Origin: CAVWXT01 sp963759115
GTDB taxonomy: Bacteria > Planctomycetota > Planctomycetia > Pirellulales > Thermoguttaceae
Length of the DNA: 64,000 nt
Assembly: GCA_963759115.1 (NCBI GenBank)
Contig: CAVWXT010000005.1
Location: 372,001-436,000 of the forward strand
Direction of reading: 5' to 3'
A program made the position numbers and the translations under genes. The stretch's first letter is position 1. Each line of letters starts with the position of its first letter. Of the stretch, positions 56,109-64,000 are shown in pieces. The notes beneath the pieces are model-generated. The model worked only from the letters and a program-made list of their open reading frames with translations, had not been told where the DNA came from and ran no database searches.

Positions 56109-57505
56109 CTATTTCCGAGCGAACGTCAGTCCGGGATCGCTCGCGTTGGAACCGACGAGTTTGAAGTTGAAGTGGTTGCCGTCCAACAGCGCGACCTGGC
56201 CGATCATCGCGGGATTGCCGCCGCTCTTGAGGATCAAGAGATTGTCGGCCACGGTGTACGTGCCGCTGAATTGTTGCGGCTTGCCTTGTTGCGTGTACTG
56301 CCAGAAATACGTCGTGTCGCCGGCCAGATTGAAAGCGAACGACGCGCCGTCCGAGCGGCTTGCCCCCCAGTTTCCCACCAGGGCGACGGGACTGACCGGC
56401 GGAGCAGGAGCCGCCGGCTGAGCGGGCGCGGGGTTCGTTGCCGACTTGTCTCCCGAAAGACCGGCGAGCAGTTGCACGGACAACTGATCTCGGGGACTCA
56501 GTCGCACCGTTTCCTTGAGTTCCGCCACCGCGGATTCGGTATGCCCGCACGACATGTATTGATAGGCCAACAGGAAACGCAGTTCGGGCAGGTTGGGATT
56601 TTCCGCGCGGTACTGCTCCAGGGCGCGAAGCTGCTCCGTGTAGCGGCTCGGGTCCGGATAGAAACTGCACAGGGTCGGCCAGTCCCAGCCGGGGCCGACC
56701 GAGAGCACCGCATAGATCGCTGCCGCGGCCGGCTTGTATTGCTTCGTGGCGAACAGAATCAGGGCGCGGAACTGGTGCAGAACGGGATCGCCGGGTTTCT
56801 TGGCGATGGCCTGGTTGACCAACGTCGTGGCCGTTCGATAGTCGCCGCTTATGAAGGCGTTCCGCGAGGCATCGAGAAGTTGCACCGCCTGGTTGTCGGT
56901 CACCGAGGGGTCGGCGATCGCCGCCGTGCCCATCGGGACCGGCGCGGTGCCGCCGGAACGATCGGCTGCGAGTAGTCGATCGTCGCGTTGTCGACCACGA
57001 TTACCTCGGTGTAATAAGGGTTGTAGTAGGACCAGTATCCCCAATGCCAAGGGGCGTCCCACATCACGGCCCCCGCCACGACGCCCACGGAGAACCAAGC
57101 CGCCGGACCGTAGGCCCAAGGATGACCCCAGTGGTCGTGCCAGTCGCCGTGGTACCAGTGGCCATAGTCGAGATGATGGTAGCCCGCGGGACCGATGGGA
57201 TGCCCGGGGCCTCCGCTGTAGGGATGGCCGCCCGGCACGCCCGCCCGGGGCGCGTTGCCGCGCGGTGGGCCGGACGGCGGCCGATCCGCATAGGCGCGGC
57301 CTCCGGCGTCGCCGAACCCTTCCCCGCCGTGTCCGCCAAATCCACCGCCATCATGTCCGCCAAATCCACCGCCTCCGCCGAACCCGCCGCCACGATCACC
57401 GGGACCAGCCATCACGGGGCTCGAAAGGAACAACGCGACGGCAATCGTGCCTAGCAGACTTCTTAGATTCTTGTTCACAAACGATGGTTCGATTAGAAGC
57501 GACAT
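56109..57505 (-). CDS. Exported Gly-rich protein with TPR domain (frameshifted)
   Basis: About 465 residues. Signal peptide from MSLLIEPSFVNKNLRSLLGT to SSPVMAGPG, then a Gly/His-rich stretch (GFGGGGGFGGHDGGGFGGHG) and an aromatic segment (HWYHGDWHDHWGHPW, YWSYYNPYYTEVIVVD). After a break near 56,960 come about four TPR units (AFISGDYRTATTLVNQAIAK, LLAYQYMSCGHTESAVAELK) and a C-terminal beta domain (VGNWGASRSDGASFAFNL, YTVADNLLILKSGGNPAMI). Such TPR proteins with a GxYY-type segment are frequent in planctomycetes; function unknown, extracytoplasmic. Confidence 0.8.
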
Positions 57506-57876
57506 GGCAATTGTTACTCTCGACGTGGACCAATGGACCTTCCGAACGGATCGGCGCGTGGAACCGGCGGCCGCCCGACGAGGCTGGCAAGGCAGACGCG
57601 GCTCCACCATGCCCGCGACCTCGGAACGGCAAACCGAACGGGGCGTATTATAGGCAGCGGCAACTCAACGCTCCAAGATCAACTGCCGCCCCCCACCACA
57701 TTTGTATGACATTACCTCTGTAAGAAGGGAATCCATGCCTGGCGCGGCGTCTGCTCGACGGGACTCCACCCATACATGGGGCTTGCCGCCATCCCTCTGC
57801 TGAGTTAACCTCAAAGCATACGGTCCTTGGGAACCGTTTTCGGTTTGCGGACCCCGATCCCGAAGGGATACCGGCT
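57506..57876. other. Intergenic region, nothing recognised
   Basis: 371 bp between the divergent TPR and DegP-like genes. I see no gene, no strong dyad and no repeat of the classes found elsewhere. It should hold promoters for both neighbours, but no clear -35/-10 boxes stand out. Confidence 0.4.
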
Positions 57877-58245
57877 ATGCTGTTCAATGGAAAGTCGGTC
57901 CGATGGGCGGCGGGCGCGATGATGCTGGGCATCGCGGCCGGGCTGATCTCGTCGGCGGCCGAACAAGGATCGGGCAGCCAGGATCTCGCGTCCTTGGTCG
58001 CCAAGGTCGACCCCAGTGTCGTCACCATCGTCAACGACGACAAATCGGAGGGAAGCGGCTTCGTGGTCGACGCGAAGGGACTGATCGTCACCAACTACCA
58101 CGTGATCGAAGGGGCCAAACGGGCCACCGTGACCTTCGCCGACAAGAAATCGTTCGACGTGGAGGGATTTCTGGTCGTGTATCCCGGCAAGGATCTGGCC
58201 GTACTGCAGATTAGCCGGCGGACTCGTCCGCCGATTATTCCGTAG
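57877..58245 (+). pseudogene. DegP/trypsin-like protease truncated by repeat elements
   Basis: 122 codons. Signal segment WAAGAMMLGIAAGLISSAA, then VDPSVVTIVNDDKSEGSGFV, the catalytic His in TNYHVIEGAKRA and the catalytic Asp in GKDLAVLQI. At that point the sequence enters hairpin repeats (58211-58301), and the serine and any PDZ domain are missing. The stop TAG lies in a GTAG-headed arm. A complete homologue of the same family starts at 61799, so this copy is probably an inactive remnant. Confidence 0.8.
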
Positions 58246-58301
58246 GACGGATTTCCCCATCCGTCCACCCGCTGGGGGACGGATGGGGAAATCCGTCCTA
58301 C
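58211..58301. repeat. REPIN-like elements at the end of the truncated protease
   Basis: The perfect 25-bp arms 58242-58266 and 58277-58301 start GTAGGACGGATTTCCCCATC and are separated by 10 bp; each arm folds as GGACGGAT-TTCCCC-ATCCGTCC. A further hairpin CGGCGGAC-TC-GTCCGCCG lies at 58217-58234, inside the last codons of the protease fragment. The next gene (minus strand) ends 9 bp after the right arm. Confidence 0.9.
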
Positions 58302-58309
58302 GCTCAAAG

Positions 58310-60252
58310 TCACCGCACTCCCGCAATCGTCACTTCCGTGGTTCCCAGCGTGGCGGCGCCCGCCGTCGGTTTTTGCACCAATTTCGGCAGTTCCACCTTG
58401 CTGAACCATTCGTAGTTGGGGTGCTCGCTTCGCTTGAGGTATTGTTCCATCGTCTCGCCCTCGTTGAGGTGGACGAACCCGGGAAGGCTGCCGCAGGTGA
58501 CCTCCCAGGCGGTCTGCCCCTGGTAGACGACTTTCACGTGGCAGAAGAATTCCTGAACCGTGTACGCCCGCGAGAACGGGCGGCCGAACGTGTGATAGGC
58601 CACTTCGCGGCGCTTGCCGGCCTCGGTCGTGGCCGCCACTTCGACCGCGCCGCTGTCGGTGACCCGGCAGCCATTGTCTTTGAGTCGCTCGGTGATCGCG
58701 GCCGCGGCCTTTTCCCGCTCGCCGAGGTCGGGCAAGCCGCTGACGTTGAGCTTCACGGTCACGCCCGGCTTGAGGATGAAGAAGTCCGGCGAGTCGATGG
58801 CCTTCTGGATCTTCGCCACAGCGCTGGGCTGGGGCAACACGGCCGGCACCAGCGCCGCCGACTCGTTGGCGACCACCTCGAACCAACACACGCCGCCCAA
58901 CATGCCCGCGCTTTCCTGGCCGTGATAGGACCAGATCTTGGCCTGGCTCTCGATATCGATCAACAGGTTGTTGCCCACCAGAATGTGTTCCTCGCTCGGG
59001 CAAAGTAGATTCTCGCCGATGTTCACCCGGTTGCCCGCCAGCGAAATTTCGCGGTACAGCGCTCCGGTGGCGATGTCCCAGACGAAGATCCGGTCCCGTG
59101 CGTGCACGCCAGGCGGGTGCCCTTGGGGGTGAAGGCAAAGACCGGGGAGGCAAAATGCTCGGGCGGCGCCGGCTGCAGGGCCACGACTTCGCCCGCCGCG
59201 AGATCCAACATGCCAATCTCCTTGTCGGTAGCAAAGGCCGCGTACTTGCGGTCGGGGCTCAGCGCCGGATGGCAGCCCCCCTGGACCTTGAGCCAGTAGA
59301 GCGGCTTGGCGGTCGCCGCGTCCCAGAGCGTGAGCTTACCGCTGCCACTTTGGGTCAGCAGTCTTTCCTCGCTGATGTACCGGGCCCAGTGAATGTCGCG
59401 TCCGCGGCTCTTCTGGTCGTCTTCCGGGATCCATTGCAGGACCTTGGTGATGCCCGAGGGGCCGATCGTCCAGGTTTCCAGGCGATCGTGCTTTCCGAAG
59501 CCGAACTCGTCGCGACACATGAGCACCTGGGTGCCGCCGTCGTTCAGGGCCAGGGGGGTCATCTTGCCGGCGGTTGTGCCCTTTCCCAGCACCTTGCCGT
59601 TTTCCAAGTCGCAGAGGATGACGCGGGTCTCGCCCTTGTCCTTGTCCAGGATGTACCCGACCACCGCCCGCTGGCAGACCGGATTGATCACCGGGCCCTT
59701 GGGGTGCTCGAAGAAGTCGCGTTTGCCGGGGAAGGCAACCGGGCGTCCCTTCGGCGAAGCGGGTTGCTCCGGGGCCTCAATCGACAGGCTCCACTTGTCG
59801 TGGGTCGGGGCCAACACGACCTGTTTGACGTCCGACCATTGGACCTTGACCACCTTCGCCGCCCCGCTCTCGGCGCCGGCTTCGTCATGGTCCTCCTCCG
59901 ATTCCTCGTCGGCTGCCTTCTTCTTGGCGGCCTTCTTGGCGGGCTTCGTGATCTTGAAGGGACTTTCTTCGGCCGCCTTCATCATGTCCGCCGCGACCTT
60001 GCGATCCGCCTCGCTCAACTTGTCCAGGGGAATCGTCACTTGGGCGCCGTCTTCGCGCTCCAAGACCACTTTGCCGTCGGAGACCTCGACGAACTTGGCC
60101 CGGATCTGGAACTTGCCCGTCGTGTCGCTCCAGGTGCGGACGTTGTCGGCCGCAGCGGCAGAATGCCATGCGGCGCAGAAGCCCAGCAGCGCGACCGTGA
60201 TGATCGCCGCACGAAAAACGCCTTGATGCCTTTCGGGAGATTTCGGTTCCAT
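58310..60252 (-). CDS. Exported SHD1-domain protein with WD40-like region (frameshifted)
   Basis: About 647 residues. The signal peptide region (ITVALLGFCAAWHSAAAA) is followed by an SHD1 domain: RTWSDTTGKFQIRAKFVEVS with VVLEREDGAQVTIPLDKLSE (PF03983, first known in yeast Sla1, frequent in planctomycetes). A Lys/Ala and acidic linker leads to propeller-like repeats (HWARYISEERLLTQSGSGKL, GCHPALSPDRKYAAFATDKE). After a break near 59,107: DRIFVWDIATGALYREISLA. The C-terminal 200 residues are not recognised. Function unknown; extracytoplasmic protein interaction is likely. Confidence 0.82.
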
Positions 60253-60270
60253 TGCAGTAACGCTCCATGA

Positions 60271-60677
60271 TTAGGGCGGGTTCTGAGAGTTGTCCGTTCT
60301 TGGGGGATCTTCGGGCGTTTCCTCGTGAATGTTCGCGAGGGAGTCTTCGGTGGGATTGCGCCTATTGGGGTCAACACTTTCTCAAACACCCAACGTCCGC
60401 CAATGAGAAAGTACAGGCCAACGACCAACTCGGCCGCAGTGTAGATCAGGAAAGTCGACTGGCGCGACAGCGCGTGATCTAGGCCGACATCCCTGGAATC
60501 GAGAACCACGCGGATTGCCGGCTCCGTTCCGTAGATGATCGCAGACGCCGCGAAGTAGACACCTAGCAACCGCAACAACAAGGCCGCAAGCCCTTCTTCG
60601 CTCCACCCGGAACCAGATTCCGCGCGCGGCGCCGTCGGGGCAGCGGTCGATTCGGAAGGCTCCTTCATATCGCTCAT
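60271..60677 (-). CDS. Small membrane protein (frameshifted end)
   Basis: About 135 residues. An N-terminal soluble part (MSDMKEPSESTAAPTAPRAE) leads to two membrane helices, LAALLLRLLGVYFAASAIIY and FLIYTAAELVVGLYFLIGG. A break near 60,350 sends the uncorrected frame into the next gene; the corrected frame ends NIHEETPEDPPRTDNSQNPP and a TAA at 60271. It lies just upstream of the SHD1 gene on the same strand. No family recognised. Confidence 0.6.
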
Positions 60678-60777
60678 GGGCGATCCTTTTACTGCCGATG
60701 GTTGACCAGCGGCCCCTTCTTATGGGCGAAAGTCCAGGTCCCCGATACGATCATAGCAATACGCTGTGATTCGGTGG

Positions 60778-61308
60778 CTACGCATTGTCGCTCCTCGCAC
60801 CGGCAACGTCAACGTTCACCTCGCTCGAACAGAGCAACGGTTCTTGATCAGTGTTGGATCGCATCGGTGTCAGCGAGTCTGGTTTCGTAACAGTTAGTTC
60901 GTCTACCACCTTCTGGCTGTGCAGCAGCGCAATTATTGCAACGAGTGGAACGGCCAACCCAAGAAACACACCTCCACCGGCAACAATGGTGATAACGTCT
61001 CCTTGCAAAAGGAAATCCCTCGCGAACAGAGCCGTAAGCAGGACAAGGCCGACGATTGGAAGATGCAACAGGGCAGACAGTAGCAACCGTCCCCAGTTCC
61101 GCCGTCTTAGCAAGGCAACACTGGAGATGAAGAAGAGAACGGCAACGTTCGCAAGAACTAGCGCCAGCAACTCCTTCCTGTAGGCGGGATTGCCTGGATA
61201 TGGATCAAGAACGGTTGCCACGGTTGGGAGGATCATGATCGTTCCGATAGCGAGGCCCGCGACGCCAAGGATCTGATGAACTTGAAGTTTGTTCCGATAC
61301 ATATTCAT
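60778..61308 (-). CDS. Membrane protein of unknown function
   Basis: 176 residues, intact, four membrane helices: ILGVAGLAIGTIMILPTVAT, LLALVLANVAVLFFISSVAL, LLLSALLHLPIVGLVLLTAL and VAGGGVFLGLAVPLVAIIAL, then a soluble C-terminal tail of 35 residues. The start MNMYRNKLQ lacks an obvious ribosome site. It probably forms a transcription unit with the small membrane protein and SHD1 gene downstream. No function can be assigned. Confidence 0.65.
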   Translation of the reverse strand: MNMYRNKLQVHQILGVAGLAIGTIMILPTVATVLDPYPGNPAYRKELLALVLANVAVLFFISSVALLRRRNWGRLLLSALLHLPIVGLVLLTALFARDFLLQGDVITIVAGGGVFLGLAVPLVAIIALLHSQKVVDELTVTKPDSLTPMRSNTDQEPLLCSSEVNVDVAGARSDNA

Positions 61309-61798
61309 TTTTTCCCGGCCACCGGCCCCTTACCGCGCGGAATGTCACCTAAACGGAATATGTGGGAGGTTCCGTTGCCCGGCAACTCCGTGGCACCCGA
61401 TTTTACTTCGTTTGGGGGAGCATGAAAACCGCGGCTAGACGCATTCACAAATGCTTGCAGCCCTGGATCACTACATCACCTATTCTGAGACAGTCTGTAA
61501 AACGGCTTCACCGCCCTGTTGGATGCAACAAGCCGCGATTTAGTTCCCGCGACGGCGAGCAAATAGGCACGTGTTTCCCCACGCATTGGTGGCGATGTAT
61601 GTACAATCGGAGTCACGCGCGGTAAAAATGACGAGAACCTTGGTCGCGAGTTCGGCGAGTAGCAGGCATGCTGGGCCGTCCGCCGCATTCTCGCGGCACG
61701 ACGCTCTGCGGTGTATGGGTGGTTGCTGCGAATCGTCGCACTCCTGCGGACGCCACACGGAGTGTGCTTGCTACTTTGTGCTTACGGAGACGGACACC
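61309..61798. repeat. Intergenic region with diverged GTAGCAGG-type REPIN
   Basis: 490 bp between the divergent membrane protein and serine protease genes. At 61659-61774 lies a worn copy of the 49051 element: the left arm starts GTAGCAGGCATGCTG, and the right arm on the minus strand starts GTAGCAAGCACACTCCGTGT. The remainder (61309-61658) shows no gene or repeat that I can support. Confidence 0.7.
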
Positions 61799-64000
61799 AT
61801 GCCCTCGGCCGACCCCACATCGCCGCTGTCAAGGCAGGCCTCGTGGACGTTGCCCGCCGATTGCCAGCCCAAGCCCGGTGAAACGCCTGCGGTTCCTGGG
61901 CCCGTTGAGGCCTTTGGGCCGCCGAAGCGAAGCCGGCGGCGCTCATTCCGGGCGGTGGCCTGGGGCATTCAAGGCGCCGTGCTGGTCGCCGTACTGGTAT
62001 TGGGTGTGGCGTTGTGGAGTTGGCAGGAGCACGAGGGGGCCGGGCAGGCCGCGCGCGATCCGCGCCGGCAGCGGCGCCCGCACCTCCGTCGTCGGCGTCC
62101 GCTCCCGCCGCACCGCCTCGGGAGCGCCAGCCGGCGGAAGGCCCGGCCTCACCCGCTCCGGCTGCGTCCCTCGCGCCGGCGGCTGACGCCAACGGGCAGG
62201 CGGGCCCGGCGGCGCGGAACAACGACCTCAATTACCGGTGGCAGGAAGGGCAGCAGTATTCCTACCGCATTTCCTGCAAGGCCGAGATCGGCGACACGCT
62301 GCTCGAACTCTCCGGCACGAACACGTACACGGCCGGCCGACCGCCCGTCGGCCGCTCGTCCGGTGCAACGGAGGCCCGGCACGGATCGGGCACGGCCTTC
62401 GTCGTCTCCGCCGACGGTTACCTGGTCACATGCGATCACGTCGTCCGCGGCGCGACCGACATCAAGGTAACGCTGGGCAACCAGACCACACCGTGTACCG
62501 TGGTGGCCCGCGACAGCACGCACGACGTGGCCGTGCTCCACGTCGCCCGGCAGGGCCTGCCCGCGCTCCCGCTGGCCGATTCGGAAACCGTGGAATTGGC
62601 CGAAGAGGTCCGTGCCGTGGGCTTTCCGCTCTCCGACGTGCTCGGCTCCAGCGTGAAGATCACCCAGGGCTCCGTGGCGGGCATCGTCAGCAAGCCGCAG
62701 GGCAAAGTGTTCCAGATCGACGCCGTAGTGAATCCGGGCAATAGCGGCGGCCCACTGTTCAATAGCCGCGGCGTGGTGATCGGCGTGGTCAACGCGCAAC
62801 TCGTGGGCCTGCAAATCTCCAAAGTCGGCTTCGCCGTGCCGGTCAACTATGCCAAGACGCTGTTGGCGCGGCATCACGTCGCGCTGCAGACGGGCGCCGG
62901 CGACAAGCTCGACGGCCCCACGCTGGCCAAGCGAGTCAGCCCGTCGGTGGCGCTCGTGACCATGCTGTGCCAGGGCGGCGATTCGGCGGACGACGATGAG
63001 CCGGCCCTGCACTACCACGGGATTCTCGACCGGCGTCAACAGCCCCGCGCGACCGCCGCCTCTTCAGCCGCCGTGGCACGGATCGAATCTTCCGAGCGCG
63101 ACGACGGCCGGCTGATCGTCGATGACCACGGCGAGGTCAGTCAGTCGAGCGGGCACGTGAATCTGCCGTGCCTGTTGGGTCCGCTGGCGGCCGCGGCGAT
63201 CAATCCCCTGCCGCCGAACGGAGAAAAGACGTGGCAACGTCGGGACACGCTGACGATCACCACGTCGGCGCGGCCCGCAGGATCCGCTGGCGGGAGTCCA
63301 TCCGCGTGGTTTCCTGGATCGCCCCGTTCGCCCCCGATTCGGCGGCCCGTTTGCGGACCCCGGCGAACCGGAGTCGCACGATGCGGCCGTGCAGGAGACC
63401 ACGTATTTTCTGGACGCTCCCAAGGGAGACACGGTGGTCATCCACAAGAGCCTGAAACTCAGGACCAGCGAGAGCGCCGGCACGGACCCGAAGTTCGAAT
63501 TGAGCGGCACCGGGGACATGGTCTTCGACTTGAAGGAAGGCGTGCCGCAGAAGGTCACGTTCGCGGGGACATTTACGATGCGGGAAAAGGGCCAGACGTT
63601 GCAGGTGCCCGTGACGCTCCGGTGCGAGCGGATCACGGGGAGCGAGGCGCTGGCGGCGGCGTCCGCAGCCGCGGCTGCGCCCGCGGAGAGCGCCGAGTCG
63701 GTCAAGGCCCGGCTCGACGGTCTCCTCGCGGACCTTCGGGCCGTCGACAAGGACTGGGGCAAGTGCTTCCAGGCCCTTCAAGGGTTGAGCATCATGCCGC
63801 CGGTCGAAGACCGCCGCGATGAAGTGGCCCAAGTCCTCGACGAATACCTGGCCGAGAAGAATTATTCGGCGCGTTCCTCTGCCCTTCGCGCGGTTCAGGT
63901 CTGGGGTACGCGGCGGAACGTGGCCGCGCTGGTCCGACTGGTGAACCCGTCCGAGGCCGACTCGATCCGGCGGAGGGCAATCGACGCGCTGGGCAGCCTC
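61799..64000 (+). CDS. Membrane-anchored DegP/trypsin-like serine protease, 5' part (frameshifted, runs off the window)
   Basis: About 730 residues visible. A Pro-rich cytosolic N-terminus, one membrane helix (WGIQGAVLVAVLVLGVALWS), a Pro/Ala linker, then a trypsin-like domain: HGSGTAFVVSADGYLVTCDH (His), DSTHDVAVLHVAR (Asp) and VVNPGNSGGPLFNSRGVV (Ser). No PDZ domain follows; instead a beta-rich region (KLRTSESAGTDPKFELSGTG, EKGQTLQVPVTLRCERI) and a helical HEAT-like end (RSSALRAVQVWGTRRNVAAL). Breaks lie near 62,040 and between about 63,260 and 63,390. The protein should act on the outer side of the membrane; target unknown. Confidence 0.85.

Overview
The window looks like a high-GC chromosomal segment from a planctomycete. 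The evidence is a set of families typical of that phylum: DUF1598 and DUF1570 proteins, an SHD1-domain WD40-like protein, squalene-cyclase-like prenyltransferase repeats, BlaI/M56 pairs, a four-ACT aspartate kinase and many LTxxQ-type repeats. Pirellulales is my guess at the order and is not proven. I see no rRNA, tRNA or cas genes.

Layout. 0-8.2 kb: 3' part of a glycogen phosphorylase, a flavodoxin-fold oxidoreductase, an FHA-GAF-sigma54 activator, a DUF1598 protein and a PQQ-propeller lipoprotein. 8.4-10.05 kb: a complete ISL3-family insertion sequence with 8-bp target duplication. 10.1-12.5 kb: an unknown protein translationally coupled to an SNF2 helicase. 13-16 kb: an AmmeMemoRadiSam locus (AMMECR1-Memo fusion plus radical SAM enzyme). 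16-24.6 kb: esterase, bioF, NfeD-type membrane protease, YhaM-like exonuclease, mutY, GT9 glycosyltransferase. 24.8-33.6 kb: YgiQ radical SAM protein, two RNA methyltransferases, lysC, a type II toxin-antitoxin pair, a BFN nuclease. 33.6-38.4 kb: accessory island with a second IS, a long repeat-rich gap, a lone MNT nucleotidyltransferase, a membrane-anchored Mrr-type nuclease and a small WYL-like membrane protein. 38.5-49.5 kb: metalloprotease-like proteins, TPR protein, groES, a prenyltransferase-repeat protein, an ABC exporter, nitroreductase, CocE hydrolase and a broken PemK module. 49.6-55 kb: a BlaI repressor coupled to a roughly 1,650-residue M56 sensor protease carrying LTxxQ, POTRA, prenyltransferase-toroid and ExbD-like segments. 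55.3-64 kb: bioD, a Gly-rich TPR protein, a truncated DegP-like protease, an SHD1/WD40-like protein, small membrane proteins and a serine protease that runs off the end.

Two features cut across the window. First, repeats: many inverted or tandem hairpins whose arms begin with GTAG, as in REP/REPIN elements, and a separate class of 7-8-nt tandem arrays that mostly occur as opposed pairs. Some sit in frame inside genes (ygiQ-like, cocE-like, the M56 gene), and some mark the end of a truncated gene. Second, about 30 single-base frame disruptions affect more than 20 otherwise well-conserved genes, including groES and lysC. This is much better explained by indel errors in the assembly than by gene decay, so I give frameshifted genes as single spans and note the break points.
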